Of a DNA stretch of 64,000 bases, positions 31,465 to 39,393 are shown one piece after another (positions within the stretch are counted from its first letter, which is position 1; every line of letters starts with the position of its first letter). A model generated the notes under the pieces. It worked only from the letters and a program-made list of their open reading frames with translations, was not told where the DNA came from and did no database searches. The position numbers were made by a program, and so were the translations under genes. This stretch comes from PALSA-129 sp963842505 (GTDB lineage Bacteria; Acidobacteriota; Terriglobia; Bryobacterales; Bryobacteraceae), in NCBI GenBank assembly GCA_963842505.1, contig CAWJGZ010000001.1:620001-684000 (forward strand), given 5' to 3'.

Positions 31465-33804
31465 ATGAACCTCTCGCTTGGATTTCCCGAATTTTCGCAG
31501 GAGCTGGCAGTAGCCACCAAACCGTCGCTCGAAGCCGTGGTGTCGCATTTCCGGTCCGCCCATCAGGAGCCCGATTCGCCGGTGCGCGCCATCCACCACC
31601 AGCCTGCCACGGAGGGCGAGTACGCCGAAATGCCGGCCGGCGTGGATCCCCGGTTACACGCGGCTCTGGCGGAGAGCGGCATCGAGCGCCTCTACACGCA
31701 TCAGGCCGAGGCCTTCGACCAGGTTGCCACCGGACGCAACGTGGTGGTCGTCACTCCCACGGCCAGCGGCAAGACGCTCTGTTACAACCTGCCCGTCCTG
31801 AACCGGTTGATGGGCGACGCCCACGCGCGCGCCATGTACCTGTTCCCCACCAAGGCGCTGGCCGAGGACCAGCTCCACGAATTCAATTCCGCCGTGGAAG
31901 AAATGGGCAGCGACATCCGGGCCTTCACCTACGACGGCGATACGCCGCAGGACGCGCGGAAAGCCATCCGGCAGCGCGCCAACGTGGTGCTCACCAATCC
32001 CGACATGCTGCACAGCGGCATCCTGCCGCACCACACCCGCTGGGCGCGCTATTTCGAGGACCTGCGCTACATCGTGATCGATGAGCTGCACTACTATCGC
32101 GGGGTGTATGGCAGCCACCTGGCCAACCTGCTCCGCCGCCTGCGCCGCATTTGCGAGTTTTACAATTCCAAGCCGCAATTCATCTGCTGTTCGGCCACCA
32201 TCGCCAACCCGCGCGAACTGGCCGAAGCGCTGACCGGAGAATCCTTCGAGCTGGTGGAGCGCAACGGCGCGCCGCGCGGCGAAAAGTTTTTTGTCTTCTA
32301 CAATCCGCCGGTGGTCAACCGGCAGCTCGGCATTCGCCGCAGCTACATTCACGAATCGCGGCGCCTGGCGATGGAATTCATCGAGCGGAATTTGCAGACC
32401 CTGGTCTTCGCCAACAACCGGCTGGCCACCGAAATCCTGGTCACGTATTTGAAAGATGCCTGTGGCAAAGGGCCGGGGCAACCCGAAACCGTGCGTGGTT
32501 ATCGCGGCGGCTATCTGCCGCGCGAGCGCCGCGACATCGAGCAGCGCCTGCGCGAGGGGAAAATCCGCGCCGTAGTAGCCACCAACGCGCTCGAGCTGGG
32601 CATCGACATCGGCTCTCTGGACGCCGTGGTGATGGCCGGCTATCCCGGGACGATCGCTTCGAGCTGGCAGCGCGCCGGCCGCGCCGGACGGCGGCAGGGA
32701 AGCTCGGCGGCGGTGCTGGTGGCATCGAGCGCGCCGCTCGATCAGTACATCGTCGAGCATCCCGATTACTTTTTCGGACGCTCGCCGGAGCACGCCCACA
32801 TCAATCCGGAGAATCTGGAGATCCTGCTGGCGCACTTGAAATGCGCGGCCTTCGAGCTGCCCATCCGCGAAGGCGAAAAGTTCGGCCGCCACGACGTCGC
32901 CGAGATCTGCCGCTATTTGGAAGAGGCCGGCTTTCTGCACTATTCGGCGGGCGCCTGGCACTGGACCCAGGACAGCTACCCGGCCGATGCTACCAGCCTG
33001 CGCTCCGTCTCGAGCGATAACTTTGTGGTGGTGGACACTACCGGCGAGCCCGAAGTGATCGCCGAAGTTTCCTTTTCCACCGCCCTCACCACGCTGCACG
33101 AGAGGGCCATTTACCTGCACGAAGCCCGCCAGTATCACGTGGAGCGCTTCGACTACCAGGAGCGCAAGGCGTACGTCAAGCGTGTGGATTGCGATTACTA
33201 CACCGACGCCATCGATTACACGCAGGTCAAGGTGCTCGAAGAAGCCGAAGGCGAAGCTCTGGGCGGCGCGCGCCGGGTGTACGGCGATGTGCGCGTGAAT
33301 CGCCAGATCGTGGGCTTCAAGAAGATCAAGTTCTACACCATGGAGAATGTGGGAGCGGGAAAGCTCTCCATGCCCGAGCAGGAAATGCACACCACGGCCT
33401 TCTGGCTGCACTTCCCGGCCGATTTTCTGGCGCGCCTCGCCGGGTTCACTCCCACCGAACGGCAGAGCGGAATTCATGGCTTGGGCAACGCGTTGCGCAC
33501 CGTGGCGTCGCTGCTGCTGATGTGCGACCCCCGCGATCTGGGCGTGGCGCTCAGCGAGGATATCGCCGGTTCTCTGGAGACCTTCGAGCCGAATCTCTAT
33601 TTGTACGATGCATACCCCGGCGGCATTGGGCAGAGCGCGCCGCTCTACCGCATGGCGCCGCAATTACTGAAGCAGACCGCCGAACTGCTGGCCGCGTGCG
33701 GCTGCGAGGCAGGTTGTCCTTCGTGCGTGGGTCCGGTGGGCGAAGTGGGGGAACGTGGCAAAGAAGTGGCGGCGCGAATTGTGGCGGAGTTGCGGGCAGG
33801 TTAG
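31465..33804 (+). CDS. DEAD/DEAH-box helicase with DUF1998 zinc-binding C terminus (MrfA/YprA-like)
   Basis: 779 aa from the ATG at 31465. SF2 motifs: Q/motif I 'TPTASGKTLCYNLPVL', motif II 'VIDELHYYRG', motif III 'CCSATIANPRELAEA', and motif VI 'QRAGRAGRRQGSS'. The C-terminal four-cysteine cluster 'CGCEAGCPSCVGP' is the MrfA/DUF1998 signature. In Bacillus this helicase, with an exonuclease partner, repairs mitomycin-type DNA damage. No partner exonuclease is adjacent. Domain order and length are complete. Confidence 0.92.
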   Translation: MNLSLGFPEFSQELAVATKPSLEAVVSHFRSAHQEPDSPVRAIHHQPATEGEYAEMPAGVDPRLHAALAESGIERLYTHQAEAFDQVATGRNVVVVTPTASGKTLCYNLPVLNRLMGDAHARAMYLFPTKALAEDQLHEFNSAVEEMGSDIRAFTYDGDTPQDARKAIRQRANVVLTNPDMLHSGILPHHTRWARYFEDLRYIVIDELHYYRGVYGSHLANLLRRLRRICEFYNSKPQFICCSATIANPRELAEALTGESFELVERNGAPRGEKFFVFYNPPVVNRQLGIRRSYIHESRRLAMEFIERNLQTLVFANNRLATEILVTYLKDACGKGPGQPETVRGYRGGYLPRERRDIEQRLREGKIRAVVATNALELGIDIGSLDAVVMAGYPGTIASSWQRAGRAGRRQGSSAAVLVASSAPLDQYIVEHPDYFFGRSPEHAHINPENLEILLAHLKCAAFELPIREGEKFGRHDVAEICRYLEEAGFLHYSAGAWHWTQDSYPADATSLRSVSSDNFVVVDTTGEPEVIAEVSFSTALTTLHERAIYLHEARQYHVERFDYQERKAYVKRVDCDYYTDAIDYTQVKVLEEAEGEALGGARRVYGDVRVNRQIVGFKKIKFYTMENVGAGKLSMPEQEMHTTAFWLHFPADFLARLAGFTPTERQSGIHGLGNALRTVASLLLMCDPRDLGVALSEDIAGSLETFEPNLYLYDAYPGGIGQSAPLYRMAPQLLKQTAELLAACGCEAGCPSCVGPVGEVGERGKEVAARIVAELRAG

Positions 33805-33982
33805 AGCGCCGGATCAGTTTTCCGTGGGGCGGAGCCGGCTTGACGGACGCTACCTCGAAGGCTTGTGGGGCGGCAGGGGCGGTCTGCGATTGGGCGCCGG
33901 TTGAGAAAGCGCCCGCAAGCGCGAGTGCCAGCGCCAAGGTCGGCGGCAGTGTTTTTCCCCGGTCGAGATCGGCGCGGAGCAT
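33805..33982 (-). pseudogene. Truncated TIGR03435-type gene start
   Basis: Reading leftward from the ATG at 33982 gives a signal peptide, then '...QAFEVASVKPAPPHGKL', the hallmark N-terminal motif of TIGR03435 proteins of Solibacter-like acidobacteria (normally about 250 aa or more). After about 55 residues the reading frame enters the 3' end of the helicase on the opposite strand, where resemblance ends. The C-terminal bulk of the gene is missing. A TACAAT box is still present 7 nt before the ATG. Confidence 0.65.
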
Positions 33983-33989
33983 GCCCTGA

Positions 33990-33995
33990 ATTGTA
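33990..33995 (-). promoter_or_regulatory. -10-like box of the TIGR03435 remnant
   Basis: TACAAT on the minus strand, 7 nt before the ATG at 33982: the promoter outlived the gene body. Confidence 0.4.
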
Positions 33996-34044
33996 TATCT
34001 TTACGCGTCTATGCGCATTCTGGCGGAGATGACTGGATGATCCG

Positions 34045-34479
34045 CTATGGTAGGAAATCGAGGTCCAACAATACGTGCAACGAGAACGGGCAGGTGGAAG
34101 GAAAGTCCGACTCCGGCAGCCCAGTCTCCGTCATGGCTTCTACCATGGCGCGCTCATACGCTTCCGGCAAGTTCTTCGTCAAGTATGGCCGCAGGCTCGG
34201 ATTCTCCGATAGAAGCTTGGCCAAATCCTTCCGTTGCACGCGAATCGTCAACTCCCAACTGCGGGATTGGCGCTCGGGTTGAGCTTTCCACTTCAACAGA
34301 TGAGCGATGAGCAGACTGAGGCGATGCAGCAGTTCTCGACGCTCGCGCTTCCCCATGTCCTCGATCTCCTCGGCAATGTGCTGGAGGTCTGCCTCGTTGG
34401 CCCGCCCGGAACGCAGCAACCCGGCATTCCGCACGGTCCACTTGTAATAATCGCGCTCGTAGAGTTCAGCCGCGCTCAT
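34045..34479 (-). CDS. DUF29-family protein
   Basis: 144 aa from the ATG at 34479. The opening 'LYERDYYKWTVRNAGLLRSGRANEADLQHIAEEIEDMG' region and the following 'LLHRLSLLIAHLLKWKAQPER' and 'SWELTIRVQRKDL' match the DUF29 family, small cytoplasmic helical proteins without known function and common in cyanobacteria and mobile contexts. A perfect TATAAT ends 6 nt before the ATG. The gene lies just downstream of an unknown gene on the same strand. Confidence 0.85.
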   Translation of the reverse strand: MSAAELYERDYYKWTVRNAGLLRSGRANEADLQHIAEEIEDMGKRERRELLHRLSLLIAHLLKWKAQPERQSRSWELTIRVQRKDLAKLLSENPSLRPYLTKNLPEAYERAMVEAMTETGLPESDFPSTCPFSLHVLLDLDFLP

Positions 34480-34485
34480 AAGCCG

Positions 34486-34491
34486 ATTATA
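34486..34491 (-). promoter_or_regulatory. -10 box of the DUF29 gene
   Basis: Perfect TATAAT on the minus strand, 6 nt before the ATG at 34479; it falls in the 17-bp gap to the upstream gene. Confidence 0.45.
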
Positions 34492-34496
34492 GACCC

Positions 34497-35246
34497 TTAC
34501 CGCGACTTCAACTGTTCGGGGAGCACGGCGTAGCCTTCCGGCGGTGGAAACAGCGTGATCAGCAGTTCCAGGCGGCGGCGCAGGTAGCGGCTGGGCATCT
34601 GCCGCGGCCCGGTGTCCACGTCGATGTCGCAACACGTGCCGTGCAGGTAAAGCGTCAGCGTGTCCTCAAAGGACTGCCGCGCGTACTCGCGGAACAGCTT
34701 GGTCTCCTTGCGCACATTGGTCTGCCGCCGCTGCAAAGCCTGCTTCAGGTGCCAGCTCTTTTCATCCACCTCGCCGTGGACTTCGGCGCTCAGCTCTTCG
34801 CGGATGGTGCGGAAAAACCGCTCCTGCACTTCCAACGACCATTTTTCCGCCACAACTCCGGCCAGCGCACTGTAGAACTGGTAGTGGTAGTCGGCGACCT
34901 CGATGTCTTTGATGGCCAGTGCAATCACCGTCAGATTGTCGAGTTGGCGCCGCGCATAGGCCAGATACCGGCTATCGGCCGGACGCTCGAAGGTGACGCT
35001 GTCGCCGCCCTTGCCGTTGCCCTTTTCCAGATAGGGCGCCAGGATGATGCCCACGGGTGGCAGCGCCGCGATGATGGCCGGTGAGATGGCCGCGATGGGA
35101 TCGTTCAAGTAATGGCGCAGGTCGTCCTCGGCCACCGGCAGGGTGGAAAAGTACGAAAAGCGGCTGGTAAGTGGAATCATCTCGCCGCGGAACTGCTTGG
35201 CGAGTTCTTCCACGGTCAATTTCGGTCGATCGGCGTCCGTGGACAT
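34497..35246 (-). CDS. Conserved-looking protein of unknown function
   Basis: 249 aa from the ATG at 35246. I do not recognise the family. The N-terminal part is charged; a hydrophobic segment near residues 52-72 ('AAISPAIIAALPPVGIILAPYLE') is the only membrane-like stretch; the C-terminal half is rich in Arg/Glu and helical. A 'HGTCCDIDVD' pair of adjacent cysteines stands out. Codon use resembles its neighbours, so the frame looks real. A TACAAT box lies 10 nt before the ATG. The DUF29 gene follows after 17 bp. Confidence 0.72.
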   Translation of the reverse strand: MSTDADRPKLTVEELAKQFRGEMIPLTSRFSYFSTLPVAEDDLRHYLNDPIAAISPAIIAALPPVGIILAPYLEKGNGKGGDSVTFERPADSRYLAYARRQLDNLTVIALAIKDIEVADYHYQFYSALAGVVAEKWSLEVQERFFRTIREELSAEVHGEVDEKSWHLKQALQRRQTNVRKETKLFREYARQSFEDTLTLYLHGTCCDIDVDTGPRQMPSRYLRRRLELLITLFPPPEGYAVLPEQLKSR

Positions 35247-35256
35247 TACCGCTCCG

Positions 35257-35262
35257 ATTGTA
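35257..35262 (-). promoter_or_regulatory. -10-like box of the unknown gene
   Basis: TACAAT on the minus strand, 10 nt before the ATG at 35246; a short GGAG in between could serve ribosome binding. Confidence 0.35.
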
Positions 35263-35360
35263 ACAGGCGTCGCGCCGGCTCGATTTTCCCGGCAGGTCTC
35301 GGGCTGTGCCGCACAAAAGTGGATGCCATCGCGATTCTGAGCGTACCAACTACCCAGCAC

Positions 35361-35422
35361 GGAACCGCGAGCGTCAGCGAGCGGCCGGCTCCAGGCTCCG
35401 TATCAGCCGCTCGCTCGGTTCT
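35361..35422. repeat. Palindromic repeat, family A, third copy
   Basis: Left arm GGAACCGCGAGCGTCAGCGA plus GCGGCC (35361-35386) and a shortened right arm ending GCTCGCTCGGTTCT (to 35422). The right arm has lost about 8 nt relative to the copy at 7765. Confidence 0.75.
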
Positions 35423-35546
35423 GTTCCGGCGGCCGCATTTATCCGCTTTTGTGTCGCGCACCCAAGGTCTCGTCGCGGCAGCAGGAAGCTGAGCAAGCGG
35501 GCGGTTCAAACCGGCCCGCCGCCGAAAGCCGCCGGGGAATGCGGGG

Positions 35547-35552
35547 TAGACT
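35547..35552 (+). promoter_or_regulatory. -10-like box of lpxB
   Basis: TAGACT with 8 nt before the lpxB ATG at 35561 and no ribosome binding site. Confidence 0.35.
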
Positions 35553-35560
35553 CTTAGAAG

Positions 35561-36712
35561 ATGGCCCACAAGATCCTGGTATCGGCCGGCGAAGCTTCTG
35601 GCGACCTCTATGCTTCCATGGTCGTGGAGGAACTCCGCCGGCTCCTGCCCGGCGCCGATTTCTTCGGCTGCACCGGTCCCCGCTTGCGCGCCGCCGGCGT
35701 ACGAACGGTGGTGGATGCCGCCTCGCTCGCGGTGCTCGGGTTGGTCGAAGTGGTAGCGCACATCCCGCGCATTTATGGCGAATACCGCAAACTGCTCTCT
35801 TCCGCCGCGGCCGAAAAGCCGGATCTCGCCATTCTCACCGATTCGCCGGATTTTCACCTGCGGGTGGCGCGGCGCCTCAAACGCCAAGGCGTTCCGGTGG
35901 TTTATCTGGTGGCCCCGCAGGCCTGGGCATGGCGCAAAGGCCGCCTCAAATCCATGCGCCAAACGCTGCGCCGCCTGCTCTGTATCTTCCCGTTTGAAGA
36001 GGACTTCTTCAACCGGGAAGGCGTCAGTGCCACCTATATCGGCCACCCTCTGGCCGGGTTGGTGAAGGCTTCCCTGAGCCGCGACGAATTTTTTCGGAAA
36101 CACGAGCTGGACCCCAGCCGTCCATTGATAGCGGTGCTACCTGGAAGCCGCCGCGGCGAGTCCGCGCGTCATTTACCGGCGCTGCTGGATGCCGCTGGGC
36201 GGCTCGCCTGGGAGCATGCAGCAAACTTGGTCTTGCCGGCCTCGGCCACCACCGGGGCCGGGTTTTTTCGGGAGCGCCTGGGGAATTCGCCCATCCGCGT
36301 GATCGAGGGCGAAAGCTGGGATGCCATGGCGCACGCCGCGGTGGCGCTGGCCGCCAGCGGGACGGTGGCAGTGGAGGCGGCGCTTTTGGGAACCCCCATG
36401 GTGACGTTTTACAAGGTGACGCCTTTGAGCTGGATGGCGGGGAAATTCCTGGTGAACGTTCCGTTTTATTCGATGGTCAACCTGATCGCCGGCCGTGCCG
36501 TGGTGCCTGAGCTGATGCAGGGGCAGATGACCGGTGAGCGCATCGCCCGCGAGGCCAGCCGCCTGCTCACCCAGGAAAACGCGAGAATGGAAATGAGAGC
36601 CGGGCTGGCGGAAGTCAAGGCCAGGCTGACAAAGGGTGGAATGCCGGCCCAGTGCCGCGCAGCCGCCATCGTGCAAGAGATTCTGGAAGGACAAGCCGCA
36701 CATGTATCGTGA
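35561..36712 (+). CDS. lpxB: Lipid-A-disaccharide synthase
   Basis: 383 aa glycosyltransferase (family 19). It joins UDP-2,3-diacylglucosamine to lipid X on the inner face of the cytoplasmic membrane, so the organism makes lipid A. Conserved: 'VSAGEASGDLYASMVVEEL', 'TDSPDFHLRVARRLKR', 'VVYLVAPQAWAWRKGR', 'FPFEEDFF', 'YIGHPL', 'LPGSRRGE' and 'AASGTVAVEAALLGTPMV'. No other lpx gene is in the window. The next gene starts inside its 3' end, so the two are cotranscribed. Confidence 0.96.
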   Translation: MAHKILVSAGEASGDLYASMVVEELRRLLPGADFFGCTGPRLRAAGVRTVVDAASLAVLGLVEVVAHIPRIYGEYRKLLSSAAAEKPDLAILTDSPDFHLRVARRLKRQGVPVVYLVAPQAWAWRKGRLKSMRQTLRRLLCIFPFEEDFFNREGVSATYIGHPLAGLVKASLSRDEFFRKHELDPSRPLIAVLPGSRRGESARHLPALLDAAGRLAWEHAANLVLPASATTGAGFFRERLGNSPIRVIEGESWDAMAHAAVALAASGTVAVEAALLGTPMVTFYKVTPLSWMAGKFLVNVPFYSMVNLIAGRAVVPELMQGQMTGERIAREASRLLTQENARMEMRAGLAEVKARLTKGGMPAQCRAAAIVQEILEGQAAHVS

Positions 36713-38696
36713 TCTTCGCTTCCGCTTGGCAGGCCCGCTGGCGGCCGCCCTGCTGGTATGGATGGGAACTTCGGCCGCGCATGCCCAGCAGACTCGCCCC
36801 GCATCCCGCATCGATGTCGAGCAATACTCCATCGAGGCGGAAGTCACCCCCAACACTTCCACGCTGGCAGCCAAGACCAGCGTGCGTTTCCTGCCCGTGG
36901 GCGACGGCATCACCTCGGCCACTTTCGAACTGAACAACGCGCTCAACGTGTCGCGCGTGCTGGATGACGCAGGCAAGCAGATTCCCGCATCCCGCAACCA
37001 GCAGGATTCCACCTTGCGGTTGAGCTTCGAGCAACCGCTGGCCGCCGGCAAAGCCGTCACGCTTACGTTCTATTACGACGGCCGCCTCACCGGCAACGAA
37101 GAATCGCCCGTCTTCGGTATCAAATTCGCGGCCATCCATCCCGATTTCGCCTATCTCATGTACCCGGCGCGCTGGTTCCCCGTGAGCGGCTATACCACGG
37201 ACCGTTTCGCGGCCGACATGCACATCACCGTCCCCATGGGCTACGCGGTCTTAGGCAGCGGCCTGGATTCTCACCAGGTGGCTGGCGATAAGAACATTTA
37301 CGACATCAAGTACACCCGGGCGTCTTTTCCCGGCAGCATCGCCGTGGTGAAGGAATTGCCCACCAAGGTGCAGACCGAGGGGGTGACCACCAGCCTGTAT
37401 TTCCGCGGTCCGGAAGCCTCCGCGGCGCAGCCCGAAGGCCAGGAAATCGGAAAGCTGATGTCGTATTTCACCGGCATGTTCGGCCTGCCGCCATACGCCA
37501 ACATGACTGTCATCGAAACCGAAGCCGACGCGCCCAACGGTTACGCCGCGCCCGGCATGATCTTCCTTTCGCCCAGTGGCATCGGCTCCCAGCCGAACGA
37601 AAAACTGTTGGCTAATCAAGTGTCTCGGCAGTGGTGGGAGGAGACCATTTCTCCCACTACCCGCAACCACCTGTGGCTCACCAACGGTCTGGCCGCGTAT
37701 TCGGAATTGCTCTGGGCGGAGCACCTGAACGGCGCCGGCGCCATGGAATCGCAGCTCAAGGACGTGATGGTGGATTCGCTCACCGTCGATACCATTCCCA
37801 TCATTCAATCCGGACGCCTGGAAGATTATTCGCCGGAACTTTGGGCGCTGACGGGGGCCAAGGGCGCCGCCGTGATGAGCATGTTGCGCTACGTGATCGG
37901 CGACGAGAAGTTCTTCCAGACCCTCAAAGCCTACGTCGAACAGGATGGATGGAAGCCCTCCAACACCGACGATTTCCGGAAGGTGGCGGAGGCCGTCTCC
38001 GGCAAGGACCTCGGCTATTTCTTCACCCAGTGGATCGAATCGAGCGGGGCGCCCGAGTTCAAACTCGAGTACACCATCTACCGCCGCGCCGAAAAAGGCT
38101 TCCGCGTGATGGGCAAAGTCACCCAGGATCTGGACACGTTCCGCATGCCCGTGGACCTGCGCATCGAGACCGAAGGCAATCCCGAGGAGGCCCGCGTGGA
38201 AGTCATCGGCACATCCTCGGAGTTCACCGTGGATACCTTCGGCAAGCCCAAGAACGTGATCATCGACCCCAACAACCGCGTCTTGCGTTACGCGCCTCAA
38301 GTGCGCGTCGCGGTGGCCATACGCAAGGGCGAGCAGTACGCCCAGCTTAGTGAATTCGGCGACGCCATCAAGGAATATTCCAAGGCCCTGGAGACCACCC
38401 GCAACAGCTCCCTGGCGCATTATCGCATCGCGGAAATCTACTTCCTACAGGCCAGTTGGCAGAGTTCCCTCAACGAGTTTCGCGAGTCGCTCAACGGCGA
38501 TTTGGAGCCCAAGTGGACCGAAGTCTGGGCCCACATCAACATGGGCAAGATCTACGACATCAGCGGCGCACGCGAGCGCGCCGTCAACGAGTACAACCTG
38601 GCCATCCGCACCAAGGACGACACGCAGGGCGCGCAAGCCGAAGCCGCCAAGTATCTCAAAACGCCCTTCGAGAAGCCCAAGCGCGCCGACCAGTAA
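36702..38696 (+). CDS. M1-peptidase-like protein with lost zinc site, plus TPR tail
   Basis: 664 aa from the ATG at 36702, with a signal peptide (to 'AHAQ'). Residues about 25-530 have the M1 aminopeptidase fold (N-terminal beta domain, 'QQWW'-like helix, 'WLT-GLAAYSE' helix). At the zinc site, where M1 enzymes have HExxH, this protein reads 'NQVSRQWW' (about residues 305-312), and the later Glu ligand of 'NEG' is missing ('TNGLAAY'). The C terminus (about residues 540-650) has TPR-like helices ('GDAIKEYSKALE', 'AHYRIAEIYFLQ', 'WAHINMGKIYD'). It is therefore a secreted pseudo-peptidase, perhaps a binding scaffold. It overlaps lpxB by 11 nt. Confidence 0.87.
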   Translation: MYRDLRFRLAGPLAAALLVWMGTSAAHAQQTRPASRIDVEQYSIEAEVTPNTSTLAAKTSVRFLPVGDGITSATFELNNALNVSRVLDDAGKQIPASRNQQDSTLRLSFEQPLAAGKAVTLTFYYDGRLTGNEESPVFGIKFAAIHPDFAYLMYPARWFPVSGYTTDRFAADMHITVPMGYAVLGSGLDSHQVAGDKNIYDIKYTRASFPGSIAVVKELPTKVQTEGVTTSLYFRGPEASAAQPEGQEIGKLMSYFTGMFGLPPYANMTVIETEADAPNGYAAPGMIFLSPSGIGSQPNEKLLANQVSRQWWEETISPTTRNHLWLTNGLAAYSELLWAEHLNGAGAMESQLKDVMVDSLTVDTIPIIQSGRLEDYSPELWALTGAKGAAVMSMLRYVIGDEKFFQTLKAYVEQDGWKPSNTDDFRKVAEAVSGKDLGYFFTQWIESSGAPEFKLEYTIYRRAEKGFRVMGKVTQDLDTFRMPVDLRIETEGNPEEARVEVIGTSSEFTVDTFGKPKNVIIDPNNRVLRYAPQVRVAVAIRKGEQYAQLSEFGDAIKEYSKALETTRNSSLAHYRIAEIYFLQASWQSSLNEFRESLNGDLEPKWTEVWAHINMGKIYDISGARERAVNEYNLAIRTKDDTQGAQAEAAKYLKTPFEKPKRADQ

Positions 38697-38706
38697 GCTG
38701 GCCGGG

Positions 38707-39393
38707 CTAGAAGTGCTTCCGCAGATCCTCGAACTGCTCCAGCATCAGCAAACGCCCCGCGCCTGAACGGATCTCCTGGTGCTCCAGCACCCACGTATGG
38801 GCGTGCGGCACGAAGACCGCATTCAGGCCGGCTTCAAGCGCCGGATTGACATCCGATTTCGGGCTGTTGCCAATCATCCAGGTGCGCCGCGGATCAAGCC
38901 CGCGCTCATCCACCAGACGCCGGTAGGCCGGGGCATCCTTCTCTTTCACGATGGCCGCATGACCGAAGAAGCCGGCCAGGCCGGAGCGGTCGATCTTCAG
39001 CTTCTGCTCTTCGGGATGGCCCTTGGTGAATAGCGTCAGGTCATGCCGCGCGGCCAGATACTCGAGGGTTTCGGGAACACCGGCGATCACTTCCATGGGG
39101 CACTTGAGAATGCACCTGCCCAGTGCCATCACGGCGTCAAGGTCCTCCGGGCGGACGGCACGCTCAGCCAGGTGCTGGTAGCACTGCTGCAAATTCCGGG
39201 CGAAGTTCAGCGTTCCGTAGCCGTGAATGCGATTGTTGGCCTCTTCGATCTCATCGAGCACGCTGCGCACCTCCGGCGGCGTGAGGGCCGAATGGTCCAG
39301 GAAAGCGACAAACTCCTCGAAGGCGCGCTCAAAGTAGATATTGTTCTCCCAGAGCGTGTCGTCGGCGTCGATCAAGAGGAACTGTTGGGTCAT
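38707..39393 (-). CDS. HAD-superfamily hydrolase
   Basis: 228 aa from the ATG at 39393, which overlaps the stop of the TonB-type gene (ATGA). HAD motifs: I 'DADDTLWENN', II 'LFTKGHPEEQ', III Lys in 'VKEKDAPAYRRL', and IV 'IGNSPKSDVNPALEAG'. A helical cap lies between motifs I and II. It probably dephosphorylates a small molecule; substrate unknown. Last gene of a minus-strand set, Lon-domain - TonB-type - HAD. Confidence 0.92.
   Translation of the reverse strand: MTQQFLLIDADDTLWENNIYFERAFEEFVAFLDHSALTPPEVRSVLDEIEEANNRIHGYGTLNFARNLQQCYQHLAERAVRPEDLDAVMALGRCILKCPMEVIAGVPETLEYLAARHDLTLFTKGHPEEQKLKIDRSGLAGFFGHAAIVKEKDAPAYRRLVDERGLDPRRTWMIGNSPKSDVNPALEAGLNAVFVPHAHTWVLEHQEIRSGAGRLLMLEQFEDLRKHF

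Noticed and set aside
31654..33663. 669-codon open frame antisense to the helicase
   Set aside because: Composition is His/Arg/Gln/Val-biased without motifs; the helicase on the other strand is complete.
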